A stretch of 64,000 nt of DNA from Paratinospora sagittata (GCA_035771175.1 CM069599.1:37945707-38009706), one strand, 5' to 3'. Shown: positions 36,579 through 48,780, counted from the first letter of the stretch. The notes: generated from the letters alone by a model not told the origin. Made by a program: numbers and translations.

Positions 36579-38474
36579 TCAAGCTTGCATTGTTGCGTGG
36601 TGATCAGACTCAATTCGACTGTATCCACATGATTTTGTTAGTCCTTTTAGTCTCATAGCTCTCCTCACTTCTTCAGCGCCATGCCAATCACCAATCTCTG
36701 TATAAACCTGACACAACAAGGTATAATTGGCAGAATTATCTGATTCCGAATCAATAAGCTGTTGAACAAGCTTCTCTGCCAAATCCAATCTACCATGAGT
36801 TTTACAAGCAGACACCAAACAGCTCCATATGTTGGGGCTTGGTTTCATGGGCATCCCACTTACAGCTTCACAGGCCTCTTCTACCTTCCCGGACCGTGCC
36901 AGGAGATCGATATAGCAAGAGTAATGTTCTACTGTAGGAGCTATTTTCCCAACCCGAGTCACACCATTAAACAGCTCCTGCCCCACTTTCACTAGACCTG
37001 CGTGCTTACATGCTGATAGTACAACAAGGAATGCGGTTGCATCAAGCTGAATCTGTCGCTTTTGCATCTCATGGAAGAGCTGCAAAGCTTCTGCACCATG
37101 CCCATGAAGGCCATAACACTGGACTAGACTACTCCAGGACACTGAATCCCTCATGGGCATCTCGTTGAAAACCTGGTGAGAAGATTGGAGACATCCACAT
37201 TTTGCATACATATCTATAAGAGCATTTCCAACATTAACGTGTAAACTCAAGCCGGATTTAACAGCAAACCCATGGATTCCTTGCCCATGTTTCATAGATG
37301 CTAGGAAGGTGCAGGAAGTAATAACTGCCAATAGAGTTACAGAATTTGGTTTGATACCACCTAGTTGCATGCCATTAAAGAGTTCCATAGCGTGAGCATT
37401 GCTGTCTCCACTCAAAGAATAACCTCTTATCATTGTACTCCATATCACCACATCTTTTCCCTCAAATCTTTCAAACATAATGTGGGCAGAAGCCATTCCT
37501 GCCCTGCATTTGCTGTACATGTCCATTAAAGCAGCTGCAAGGTGAGATTCCGAGTCAAACCCATGACGAATTGCATAACCATGAATCTGCTTCCCATGTT
37601 TCAGAACACCCAATTCACTGCAAGCAGGTAAAACTTCAATTAATGTAACTCGATTTGGTTTAAGCCCTTCCATCTGCATTGCTCGAAAGTATTCAAGTGA
37701 GATAGAGTAACATTTGTTTCTGATGCAACCAGCAATCATTGTAGTCCAAGATACTTCATTCTTCTCCTTCATCAAATTGAACACTCGCAAAGCTACATGC
37801 TGCAATTCAAAGCATCTAGAATACATGTCCACGAGGGCCGTGGACAAAAAGATGGACGTATCTATCATTCTGTTTTTACGGACAATACTTGCATGGATCT
37901 CTCTTCCTGATTTCCAGAGTCCAGCTCGGCCGCAAATAGACAGAACGCCAGCAATTACCTCAGGTTTAGATTCAAAACCCGACAAATGCATTAGTTTGAA
38001 TGTTTCTAGTGCTTCTAGGCAATACCCATTTTGGACGTAACAAGTGATCATGGAATTCCAAGTGACAGCGTCTCTTACGGGCATTTCATCAAACACTAGT
38101 CGAGCAGATTCCACGTGAGAACACTTATCGTACATGGCAAGAAGTGAATTTGCCGTAACGGAATCCAAATTAGAACCGGATTTGAGGGCAATGCAATGGA
38201 GCTGAAGGCCGAAATGTAGAAAATTTGCAGAAGAAGAGGCTTTGACAACTGAAGGTAGTATGGAATTATTGTTGTAATATAAGCCACAGGAATGGAGCTG
38301 TTCTTTGTAGAACCTAAGCGTTTGCTCAAACAAGTCTTTTGAGACCATATCTTTGACTTGTTTATTAGCAGACAACAGCCAGGAGCTTGAATTTGATGAT
38401 GCGAAGCGTCGGAGCTGCCAACGCATGCAGATTGTGGTGCCCATTATGCAGTTAGACGCACGGATTGAACACAT
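36579..38474 (-). CDS. PLS-class PPR protein with E motif, organellar
   Basis: Pentatricopeptide repeat protein, 631 aa, in one exon as is usual for the family. These proteins bind organellar RNA, and E-class members usually act in C-to-U editing with a partner. Residues from about 40 onward form successive P, L and S repeats with signatures such as VFDEMPVRDAVTWNSMI, NALIDMYAKCG, HGKQIHGYAIRHG and SVSWSSLVQCYGLHGHGAEA. The C-terminus is an E-type motif (PSPNIWSCLVSACKTHGRL to GLTKSCGYSRIE). There is no DYW deaminase domain. The N-terminus is Ser/Arg-rich, consistent with mitochondrial import. A second Met at residue 11 could be the real start. From memory it is closest to Arabidopsis At4g31070. 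The target site cannot be inferred. Confidence 0.92.
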   Translation of the reverse strand: MCSIRASNCIMGTTICMRWQLRRFASSNSSSWLLSANKQVKDMVSKDLFEQTLRFYKEQLHSCGLYYNNNSILPSVVKASSSANFLHFGLQLHCIALKSGSNLDSVTANSLLAMYDKCSHVESARLVFDEMPVRDAVTWNSMITCYVQNGYCLEALETFKLMHLSGFESKPEVIAGVLSICGRAGLWKSGREIHASIVRKNRMIDTSIFLSTALVDMYSRCFELQHVALRVFNLMKEKNEVSWTTMIAGCIRNKCYSISLEYFRAMQMEGLKPNRVTLIEVLPACSELGVLKHGKQIHGYAIRHGFDSESHLAAALMDMYSKCRAGMASAHIMFERFEGKDVVIWSTMIRGYSLSGDSNAHAMELFNGMQLGGIKPNSVTLLAVITSCTFLASMKHGQGIHGFAVKSGLSLHVNVGNALIDMYAKCGCLQSSHQVFNEMPMRDSVSWSSLVQCYGLHGHGAEALQLFHEMQKRQIQLDATAFLVVLSACKHAGLVKVGQELFNGVTRVGKIAPTVEHYSCYIDLLARSGKVEEACEAVSGMPMKPSPNIWSCLVSACKTHGRLDLAEKLVQQLIDSESDNSANYTLLCQVYTEIGDWHGAEEVRRAMRLKGLTKSCGYSRIESDHHATMQA

Positions 38475-39373
38475 TTTAGTTAGTTATTTTCTTCGATTGG
38501 ACAAGGAACATTAATATTTCACTAATGTGATCTTATAGACTTGGGAGAAAACAGGTGAAAAACAGTCTTTTCTTCTTCTTCTTCTTCTTTCTTATAGTTG
38601 GTGTGTCTGTATGATGAGAAGAAGTAGATGAAATTCCAGTAAAGGAACAAGGAAGAAAATCCTGCCAAAGTTCATCAGCACTTCTCCCAATCTTGCGAAT
38701 CATCGCATCTATTTCCACGCACTTGACTCTTGGGATCATCAACATACGTTGTAATAATTATTAATAGAAAAATGCTAGATTGAAATTTCACCCTTCAATT
38801 ATTATATTAAAATTAAAAATTAATGTAAAAATAATTTATAATATTTTTAATTTATGTGGCATTGCTCTGTAAATTGATCACAAGCAGGCAAAAGTAGTTG
38901 ATCACAAAACTATTTAAAGCAGAAGTTCATGAGGTTTGAAATGATGCACTGACCCAATGGCTAATCTTGTAGAAGAAGAAGCAGAAGCTCTAAAACTCTA
39001 ATTTGTTTGTGGGTTTGAAATGGGCTCCTTTATTTACTAGTCACTCGTAATCAGTGGGCTTTGGCCAGATGAAATTAATTACAGGGCCTTCCATAGAATG
39101 AGGTCTTGTTTGTAGCTAGATCCAAACACGTGGTACTTGTCGTGCTACAAACCAGCTGCCTGCACGCCTTCACGCACAAAGAGCTTCCTTTCAGTTACTT
39201 ACGCAACTTACTTACTACTTAACTTCCTCATTTCCCATATATTACTCATCTTTTATATATGTATCTACATGGTGCATTTTCACAAACCCAATGCTCCCCT
39301 TACTGTGACAAAATAAAATAAATTGGATCTCAATCTTCACGGGCATTCGACGACGACCCTTGTATCTTCTTCA
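38475..39373. other. divergent promoter region between PPR and KCS
   Basis: A 0.9-kb spacer serving two divergent genes, PPR on minus and KCS on plus. TATA-like stretches lie near 39235-39265, about 110-140 bp before the KCS ATG. No coding frame is supported. Confidence 0.55.
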
Positions 39374-41009
39374 ATGGGAAGCAGCAAGCAGGAGCTCCTA
39401 TCAACTGAGATAGTGAACTGTGGTGTAAAGGACTCGGGTCCTTATGCAGGGTCTCCAAGTTTCTCTGTGAAGGTCCGCCAAGGTCTACCTGATTTCCTTA
39501 ACTCTGTTAATCTCAAGTACGTGAAGCTTGGCTACACTTACCTCATCACACATGGTCCTTATCTTCTCATAATTGCACCATTGCTTCTGTTTCTGATCTT
39601 TGGAGGGAAAGATTTTTGGTCTAATAAAGATGATGTTGTTGCAAACACCATTTTTGTCATAGCACTTTCCTCTGTAATTGCTTGTGTTTATGTTGATTTA
39701 ACTCCTCGCTCCACATACCTCATTGATTTTGCTTGTTATAAGCCACCAAGTGAGCTTAAGGTAACTAACTAACTAATTAGAGCCTTTTTTTTCTACTTTT
39801 CCTTAATTCTTGGGGGCCTGCAAGTTATTGAGTGATGATTCTGATTGGCAGATATCGAAGGCAGAATTCATAGAGCTAGCAAAAGAATCAGGCAACTTCG
39901 ATGACGCAGCAATTGACTTTCAAGATCGGGTGCTAAAGAACTCAGGCGTTGGCGAGCAGAGTTACATGCCAAGATCGATATTTCGACAAGGACACAAGAT
40001 CACACTCAAGGACGGGCGAGAGGAAGCAGGAATGGTAATATTCGGTGCGGTGGACGATCTTCTTGCGGCGACTGGTGTGAGAACAAAGGACATCAGAATT
40101 CTTGTGGTGAATTGTGGAACGTTGAACACTACGCCTTCGCTATCAGCAATGGTGATCAACCATTACAAGCTTCGGCATGATATTGAGAGCTTTAACCTTG
40201 GAGGGATGGGATGTGCAGCAGGGGGCATTGCAATTGATCTGGCCAAGGATCTGCTGAGTGCACACCTAGGTTCTTATGCACTCGTGGTGAGCACCGAAGT
40301 TGTGAGCTTCACTTGGTACAATGGAAACGATAAGGAAATGCTCGTCCCTAATTGCTTCTTCCGAATGGGTGCTGCCGCCATGCTCCTCTCCAATCGTCGC
40401 CTTGATAGATGGCGTGCCAAGTACGAACTCAAGCAGGTTGTTCGTACTCACAAAGGCATGGAAGATCGAAGCTTCAGGTGTATACAACGAAAGGAAGATG
40501 GTGAAGGGAAGCAAGGATTGTCAGTGAGCAGAGAGGTGTTGGAAGTTGGAGGGCAAGCGCTCAAGGACAACATCACCACACTGGGTCCGCTTGTGCTACC
40601 CTTTTCAGAACAACTACTGTTCTTCAAAACCTTGATCTCTTATAAGGAAGAAAAGCCTTATATTCCCAATTACAAGCTTGCATTTGAGCATGTCTGCATA
40701 CTGGCAGCTAGCAAGAAGGTGTTGGATGAGATACAGAGCAACTTGGAGCTCACTGATGAGTATATGGAAGCATCGAGGATGACACTTGAGCGGTTTGGGA
40801 ACACTTCAAGCAGTAGTGTGTGGTATGAACTGGCCTACTTGGAGGCCAACAATAGGATCAAGAGAGGTGATAGAATTTGGCAGATCAGCTTCGGGTCTGG
40901 GTTTAAGTGTAATAGTGTTGTTTGGAAGGCTCTAAGGAGGAATGAGAGATCGAAGAAGAAGAACCCGTGGATGAAGGATTCTGCAAAGGAAACAACCATG
41001 TTGAGTTGA
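39374..41009 (+). CDS. KCS: 3-ketoacyl-CoA synthase, divergent active site
   Basis: Condensing enzyme of the ER fatty acid elongase, which extends acyl-CoA with malonyl-CoA to very-long-chain products for wax, suberin or sphingolipids. Two exons (39374-39760, 39852-41009) with a 91-bp intron give 514 aa. The start is the first in-frame ATG; the frame further up is open but begins with TTG. The N-terminus has [11 protein letters not shown] and two hydrophobic segments. The FAE1_CUT1-type core carries the nucleophile in [10 protein letters not shown] (Cys about 250), then [34 protein letters not shown] (Asn about 446) and [16 protein letters not shown]. Odd feature: EHVCILAAS replaces the usual EHFCIHAGG, so the His equivalent to FAE1 His391 is Leu 413, and LERFGN replaces LHRFGN. 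Activity is therefore uncertain. It might belong to a divergent KCS subclade that shares these changes. Confidence 0.92.
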
Positions 41010-41346
41010 GCTACAAAGGGGTCGAAAGTTGAAAGTGGAAGATGGATACATTCTCATGAGCCTAACGCTAAGTTATTTTGGTAAATTTCCCTAGTCTCAA
41101 AACATAAACAATGAATAATACCTTTCGTTATTAATTCCTATCTCTTTACAAAGCTGTAATACTTATTTAGTGTAAGATTTAAGCTAAGCTCGATTGTAAA
41201 GTACAACATACAATACAAATGATCCCAGATGTTTGTTATACCTCACTACTTATCTTATCGAGACCTATAAGTGGGTACATGTGTGTGTTGTTAATAGTTA
41301 AAAGCTGCCCTCCCAAAGATGTTAAAGATGTTAATTGTTAAAAGCT
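41010..41346. other. KCS 3' flank with 40-bp tandem repeat
   Basis: It holds the KCS 3' UTR and, at 41291-41330, one 40-bp unit (TTAATAGTTAAAAGCTGCCC...). A second unit starts at 41331 and is interrupted at 41347 by the palindromic LTR element; it resumes at 45861. Confidence 0.75.
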
Positions 41347-41347
41347 G

Positions 41348-43543
41348 TGTCACGACGCCCCTGACGTAGGCTAACGTCATGACCGGCACAGCGTACTATA
41401 CACTGTTCATATCCATATACAGTATATAATACACTGTCAGCCTTCACGTACTCTCACAAACCTTCCCAAAATGTACAATAATAATTTTTTTTTTCCTATA
41501 CCACAAATCAAATCAAATCAAATATATATATAGATGAGCCTTCCACTCACATTCATTCCAGTCATTCCACAAATTAACTTCTCACCTGATAAATATCTAT
41601 GATCATCTCATTTCATCATCCCAAGCATTATAGACTATTACCACACAACCCATCTAGGTGATATTACATATATATCGTGTGTGATAATTATACATATCAA
41701 AATAACAAAAGCTATTTCCTCCAAACAGACATACACATACCAGACTCACTCACGGAGTTTCCTTTTCCCTTCGACTCAATACCTGAAATATTGGAGGAAA
41801 TAGGGTGAGCAAACAACAGCTCAGTGAATATAGTTCTTGAGATGGCAATTATATGCATTTAGAGAAATGTGACATTTAAAATCATTTCAAACACTTATTC
41901 AACACATGCATCATTCAACAAATATATTATACATGTCAACAACATAAATTGCATGATTTTCACTATCACAATGTACAATCTCCCTCCTCCGCAAGGCAAG
42001 AGAGCGGGTCTATCCCTTGTATGGCCGTACAAGGTAGACACAGCTTCTTATTACCCAATTTACAGTCATTTCAAGGATCGCAACCCTTGTTAGGACAGAC
42101 CACTGACAATGAGGACTCGCAAAACCTCATCTGGGTCTAATTCCTAACGAAATGACAATGAGGAATCGCAAAGCCTCATCAGTATAAACTCCGATGCTAA
42201 AATCAGTTTACATGATCCATAAAACTCAATGTATATATAAATATACCATGCATACAATCAAACATTTTATATATGTATAATGTCCTACAAGAACCAAATC
42301 AAAGAAACTATACTCACAGTGGTTACACGGGTTTTCTAATTCAACTGCTAAAATCGAGCAACAATAGGGCTTCCTCAAGAGCGTTTATCCATGCCCTTAA
42401 GCTCTCATTTTAAACACTGAAATTAATCATAGATTATCATGAGAATCATCATTTATCATATCGTTAGCTACTAAAAATATCAAATCATATCCAAAAGTCA
42501 CAATCTTAGCATCGAAACGTCCGGAATTCAGTTCTCTACGATTCTATGATCTCAAACCGGAGTTTCATTGGATGCACATCACTGTTTACAACACTATTCA
42601 TTTTACTATTCACTTTCACTATTCATTTTTACTATTTACTACTATTCACTATTTATTTTTACTATTCACTATTCACTATTCACTATTTATCACTATTCAT
42701 CCGAAAGATGTAAATTGTATTAAAATTGTCAAACGGTCTCCAAAACGCATGAAATATAATCTAATCACAGATTCGGAGTCCCGACAATCCAGGGAGTGTT
42801 TTTCTACCTTCCTAGCGGGTTTTCATTCACGTTGGGGTCAAAACCCCAATTTGTTAAAACGCCGTAAAACGGCTCCCACAGTCAAAATTACTCCGCTAGA
42901 GAGTTTACTTCTAGCTTAGATATCAATTTTACGAAGAAAAAACGTGAAAATTTCTTACCGACGGTCCGAATTTCTTTCGAATCGCGCGCTTCCCCTTTTT
43001 CTTCTTCTCCTTCTTCTCCGTCTTCCTCTGCTTCTTTCTTTCGCACTCTGGAAACTTCGTTTCCTTCATGCTTTTTTTTTTTTTTATTCCTTTTGTTGTA
43101 ACACGTAGATAAGCTATCTTTCTTTTATTATTTTTTTTTTTATTCAACCTTCAGCAACTTCTCCTTATCTTCTTTTATTTTATTTTTTTTTTTATTCATT
43201 TTGTTTTTTGTCTCTTCTTGTCAAATGGAGAAAAGAGCATATTTTTAGTTTATTTTATTTTATTATTCTTTTGATCCCATGCTCCTCATGTCATTTAACA
43301 AACCAACTCACCCCATCTTAATTCATTCATTCACTTTCATTCATTCAATCATACTATTCATAATTCATTAAATCATACTCCAATCCACATATTTAATTAT
43401 CCAATCCCATAAATTAATCAATTTAATTCAACTCCAATTTTTTAACTTGTAAGCACCCATATAGGATGATCCCATATCATCTTTATTTCATAATTATTTA
43501 CTCATCATACACGCATTTATTTAGTTCATACGTATAAAATACG
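41348..43543 (-). repeat. left LTR arm, U3 start missing
   Basis: In minus orientation it ends with the family terminus GTCGTGACA, at its left edge. Its inner edge lacks the TGTAACACCCCG start and aligns only with DNA about 190 bp inside the right arm. So this arm is truncated at its 5' end. Confidence 0.8.
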
Positions 43544-45859
43544 TGTAACACCCCGTAAAGTTAAGTAAATGACGTACACGTATATCGAGATGTATAATAC
43601 ACATATAATACACGTATGGTATACATTGGAGCTCAATATACATTTGATAATATACGTATTTAATACGTATGAGCTACATATACGCGTGATAATACACGTA
43701 TTTTATATGTAAGAGCTAACTATACGTTTGATAAGACACGTATTTTATACGTAGGAGTCAAAATACGTGTATGTGATTGAGGGTACGACGAAAAACAAAT
43801 AAAAAGATATAATGAACAGTACTTGCATAGTAAGATACTGTTCATCAAATAGTATCACGAATAGTAGTAAATAGTAAGTTACTGTTCATTAAGAAAAAAA
43901 TAAAAAAAAAAATAAACAAAACCGATTGCTGAATGAAAAACAGAGAGAAACGTCCAGAAGAACCGAGAGAAGAAGGAGAAGAGAGAAAAGGGAGAAAGCG
44001 GGATTCGGGTGAAATCCGGACTCACGGTAAGCAATTTTCACTCCCTTTCTTCTTGAAATTACTATCTAAGCTAGCGGTAACCGTTCTAGCGGCCTAATTT
44101 TGACTGTAGGAGCCGTTTTACGGCATTTTGACAAATTGGGGTTTTGACCCCAATGTGAATGAGAAATTCGTTAGGAAGATAGAAAAACACTTCCTGGACT
44201 ATAGAGACTCTGAATATGTGGTTAGATTTGATTTCAGGAGGTTTGGAGACCGTCGGACAATTTTAATACAATTTACATCTTTCGGATGAATAGTGATGAA
44301 TAGTGTCGGATGAATAGTGAATAGTGAATAGTGTACAGTGAATAGTGAATAGTGCACAGTATACAGTGAATAGTGAATAGTGTACAGTATACAGTGCAGT
44401 GAATAGTGACAGTGTACAGTGCTCAGTGAATAGTGCATAATGAATAGTGATATAGTGAGTGATGTGAATAGTACTGTGCACAGTGATGTGAATCCAATGA
44501 AACGCCGGTTTGAGATCATAAAATCGTGAAGAACTACATTCCGGACGTAACATGATATTGGATATGATTTGATTATTTGAGTAACTAAGTATATGGTGTC
44601 GTGAAAATATGATTTGGATATCTATTTTCACTGTTCTTTCTTGTGGAAATATCTAGATTGACCACAGAAACGAGATAATAGTTTCTTCAACTGCTTATGA
44701 GTCATAAAGGGATTTATTAGTAGTGATTTGAAGTGAGTTGAGAAATTAAAGATCATAAATATGAAGACATGCAATTAAATTATGGAGTGATTGTGACAGG
44801 TTAAATTAATTGGATGTAACTTGGAGCTGGACTCGAAAGCGACGATGATTGGGTTTAAGTGGAACGTGTTGTACTGTGAGTATAGTTTTCTTGATTTAGT
44901 TTTTGTATGGCATTGTACGCATATAAACTGTTCGATTGTATGCATGTGAGATTATATATACTGCATTGAGCTTTATGGATCATGCAAACTGTTTTTTTTA
45001 GCATTTGGAGTTTGTAATGATGAGGCTTTGCGATTCCTCATCGTCATTTCGTTAGGAATTAGACCCGGATGAGGTTTTGCGAGTCCTCATTGTCAGTGGC
45101 CTGTCCTAACAAGGGTTGCGACCCTTGAAATGACTGTTACTTGGGTAATGAGAGGTTGTGGCTACCTTGTACGGCCATACAAGGGTTAGACCCGCTCTCA
45201 TGCCTTGCGGAGGAGGGAGATTGTGCATTGTATGATTGAAAAGCATGAAATTTATGTTGTTGACATGTATGATATATTCGTTGAACGATGCATGTGTTGA
45301 ATAAATGTTTGAAATGAGTTTAAATGTCATATTTCTTTAAATGTATATAATTGCCATCTCAAGAACTATATTCACTGAGCTGTTGTTTGCTCACCCTAAT
45401 TCCTCCAATATTTCAGGTATTGAGTCGAAGGGAAAAGGAAACTCCGTGAGTGAGTCTGGTATGTGTATGTATGGTTGGAGGAAATAAATTCTATTTACGT
45501 TATTTTGATATGTATACTTATCACACACTATATACATGTAATATCACCTAGATGGGTTGTGTGGTAAGATTAATAATGCTTGGGATGATGAAATGAGATG
45601 ATCATAGATATTTATCTGGTGAGAATTTAATTTGTGGAATGAATGGAATCACTGTGAATGGAATAATCATCTATATATATGGGATTTGATTTGATGTGTG
45701 GTATATATAAAAAAAAAAAAAAAATATTCTGTACAATTTGGGAAGGTTTGTGAGAGTACGTGAAGGCTGACAGTGTATTATACACTGTATATGAGGATGT
45801 ACAGGGTATAGTACGCTGTGCCGGTCATGACGTCAGCCTACGTCAGGGGCGTCGTGACA
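43544..45859 (+). repeat. right LTR arm, full length
   Basis: It starts TGTAACACCCCG and ends GTCGTGACA over 2316 bp. It has no TSD of its own: ATACG before, CAAGC after. Within it, 44285-44480 is a dense run of GAATAGT and GTACAGTG units. Conserved blocks shared with the other copies lie at 44048-44215 and 45015-45230. Confidence 0.85.
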
Positions 45860-45860
45860 C

Positions 45861-46794
45861 AAGCTGTCCTCCCAAAGATGTTATATAGCTTACTGTTGCA
45901 CACTTGCACTCCCTCGCCTACTTGTTTGCTATTGCCTAGTTCATTTTTAATTGAAAAATGTTTTATGTATCAATATTATTTTTTGACACTGGTATTCAGT
46001 TTTCTTTGATATTTTAGAGATACATCTATATTGTACAATATCTCTATATGTACACACATCCTCAAAATATCCAATGAATCAGGTTAGATGTCAATATCAA
46101 AAAATAACGTTGACACTCAACTTATCTTTAGCATTACTCTTTTTAGTTTGTCTATTGGCCCATTAAAAATCGAAAATGAACATAAAGTTACAAAGTGGAT
46201 TGGTGAGTATAAAATTTTATGTCCATTTTAAAAAATGGGTGGGTTCAAACATAGACAAACAGATAAAAATACCCGATTATCTATATATATATATATTAAG
46301 CAGTTAAATAACTTTCAGTGCTCTTTCCTATATTTATGCTTTCACAGTTTTTCTATATTATCCTTTTCAATTTTAATTTTTACTTTTTTTACTATTCTTC
46401 TTCTTTAATTAAAAACGTTATTTTAATTAAAATTTAAATTTTAAATTACTGCAACACACATACCCCACATACATTTACCAATAAGAAAATACTTTAGAAA
46501 CACACCGAAAAAAAAAATTGTTGATATTGCCCATAAAAGTTTTTAAATTATTTTAAATTACGTAGTAATACATAATTCGAGACAATCCAATAACTCTCGA
46601 GGACAACGTCAACAATTTGTTTCCCCTTCAAAGTTTTTAAATTGTTTTAAATCAAGTGGTGATGCATAATTCAAAATAATTCACTAACTCTCAGGAACAA
46701 CGTCAATAATTTGTTTTCCAAGTGTTTCCATAGCACCACTCTTACCATTATTTATTGTAGCTTTAAAAAGAAGTTTTTATAATTTATACTTATT
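45861..46794. other. intergenic, AT-rich, no gene
   Basis: It begins with the interrupted half of the 40-bp tandem repeat and continues as AT-rich DNA with a 94-bp tandem duplication. It ends at the 5'-truncated start of a LINE. Confidence 0.5.
46536..46723. repeat. 94-bp diverged tandem duplication
   Basis: Units at 46536 and 46630 share AAAGTTTTTAAATT, ATAATTC, TAACTCTC and ACAACGTCAA.AATTTGTTT blocks in the same order, with scattered differences. Confidence 0.8.
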
Positions 46795-48780
46795 AATTTT
46801 ATTTTATTTGCGGATGATATATTAATTTTGTGTAGAGCAAATGTTGTTAACAGCAGTTCAGGAAGCATTACAAACCTTTGGTGAAGTTTCAACTCAGCAG
46901 GTAAATGTCAACAAATCGTCACTCTACTTCTGCCCCAATGTTGGGAACAATGACAGAACACAGTTCATGGAGTGAACAGGCATATCAAATTGTGTCATAC
47001 ACCCGAAGTACCTTGGCCCACCTTCCATTGGCCACCGCAGTACAGTTGGAATGTTCCTAGACATAAAAGACAGAATCTGGAAAGGCCTTCAACGCTGGCA
47101 CTCCAAACTTTTCTCCATGGGTGGGAAAGAGATCCTAATTAAGGCAGTCGCTCAAGTCCAACCAGTGTTCTCGATGAGTTGTTTCAGAGTCCCCAAATCC
47201 TTGTGCAATCAAATCAACTCAATGATTGGGTGCTTCTGGTGGGGCGGAAATGAGAAACAATCTAAAATCCACGGGAAATGGTGGATCACATGTGTAGAGC
47301 AAAGGACAGAAGTGGCCTGGGCATCATGGTGTTCGAAGCATTCAACAGAGCTTTGTTAGCCAAACAATTCTGGAGGATTATGAATAATCCCGACTCCCTT
47401 GTCAGCAGAGTCCTCAAAGCATCATATGGGGTAGAGGAGTGGTGGAAAAAGGGATTAGATGGAGGGTTGGAAACGGGCGAGACATCTACATTTCTAATGA
47501 TCCATGGCTCCCAAGACCAAACACCTTTAAGATCATTACCCCACCAGAGAATTTCGGCAGCCTTAAAGTGGAAGCCCTCTTAAATAGGGGCGAATGGAAC
47601 TTAAACACCCTTTCAAAATTTTTACTCCCTGTTGATGTTGATGAAATTTTAAAGATTCCCCTAAGTAGGAGGGCCTCCCCTGAAAAACTTATATGGAACT
47701 TTACCAAATCTGGGTAGTACAGCGGAAAGAGTGGGTATCACCTGTTGATGAATGAACAACAACTGGCTGGAAGCTCTGAAAGGGACTGTGATGCTGAGAT
47801 GTGGAGAAAACTGTGGCACCTCTCCATCCCCCCAAAGTTAAGGATTTTTGCTTGGCGAGTTGTTCACAATGCTATCCCCACCCTTGAAATTTTGAAGAAA
47901 AGGAAGGTTATTGAAAATGACACATGCCAAGTGTGCCATGAGGAAAGTGAAACAACCTTTCATGCTCTTGTTAAGTGCCATAAGTCATCTCAGGTTTGGG
48001 AACCATCTGCTACAGACTTTGAAAATCAAGATATCCTTAGGTCCATCCAACAAGTTCATATTAAAGAGCGCATCTTTACCCTTGGAGAAACTTTTCTTCA
48101 CATGGGAGGCCATTTGGAATGATCGGAATGCTAGAAGGATGGAAGGAAAATGGGTCTCAGTGGATACTATAACATGCAGAGCATCCAACTACCGTGTGGA
48201 CTTCTAACAAGCCAACCCACCTTGCATACAAGTTAGAATCTCTAGACCTCTTCTTTGGTCTCCACCTCCCTTGGGATGTTTAAAGTCAATACTGATGTCA
48301 GTATCAACATGGAATGGGGCTATACTGGTGTGGGCATCATGATCCGTGATTCCCTTGGTTTAGTTGTTGCTGCCATGGCTTCTTCTTGTAATGGGATGCT
48401 CTCAATTCTTTCAGCTGAACTATTGGCTATTAGAACAGCATTGGAGTTTGCAAAGGAAACATGCACCCCCATTAATGTCATTGAGTGATTCTTCAAGTGC
48501 AATCTCTGCTATAAATAGCTCTCCCAAAACATTCACTGAGGAAAGCAAACTTGTTGGAGATTGTAGTCTTCTTTGTCTTGAATTTCCAAATCTTTCTCTG
48601 TTGTCTGTTCCAAGGTCTTGTAACCAAGCTGCTCATAGTTTGAGTAGGTGCAATTTTTTGTTTTCCCTTCTTCAAGTAGGGTTGAAGGAATCCCCTCCTT
48701 ACATTGCCAATATTGTAATTGAGGAGGCTAGTCATCTTTCTGTTTCTTTGGAATGAATTGAGTTTTCTTCAAAAAAATAA
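46795..48780 (+). mobile_element. 5'-truncated LINE with RT end and RNase H
   Basis: It starts inside the RT domain at the catalytic LFADDILIL, followed by YLGPPSIGHRS, KAVAQVQPVFSMSCFRVP, WGGNEKQSKIH, and a zf-RVT region (LSIPPKLRIFAWRVVHNAIP, CQVCHEESETTFHAL). It then has an RNase H-like domain (FKVNTDVSINMEWGYTGVGI, ILSAELLAIRTAL, and in another frame LSDSSSAISAINS). Stops and frameshifts are frequent. It ends in an A-rich tail at about 48766-48780. No clear TSD was found. It differs from the 845-7362 family. Confidence 0.85.

Larger units (their letters stand above)
41347..45860. mobile_element. palindromic pair of LTRs with one shared TSD
   Basis: Two long LTRs of the same family as the solo LTR at 18700 lie head to head, U3 ends meeting near 43544. 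The outer ends are near-identical inverted repeats, GTGTCACGACGCCCCTGACG on the left and its complement on the right. The whole unit is flanked by AAGCT at 41342-41346 and 45861-45865. There is no coding sequence. The arms look about 90% similar by eye, with the inner ends divergent. It begins 337 bp after the KCS stop codon. Confidence 0.82.

Noticed and set aside
39323..39373. KCS start at 39323
   Set aside because: The codon there is TTG; the first in-frame ATG is 39374.
44199..44631. Minus-strand frames rich in YSLFTVHYSLF
   Set aside because: They are translations of the GAATAGT/GTACAGTG repeat array inside an LTR, not proteins.
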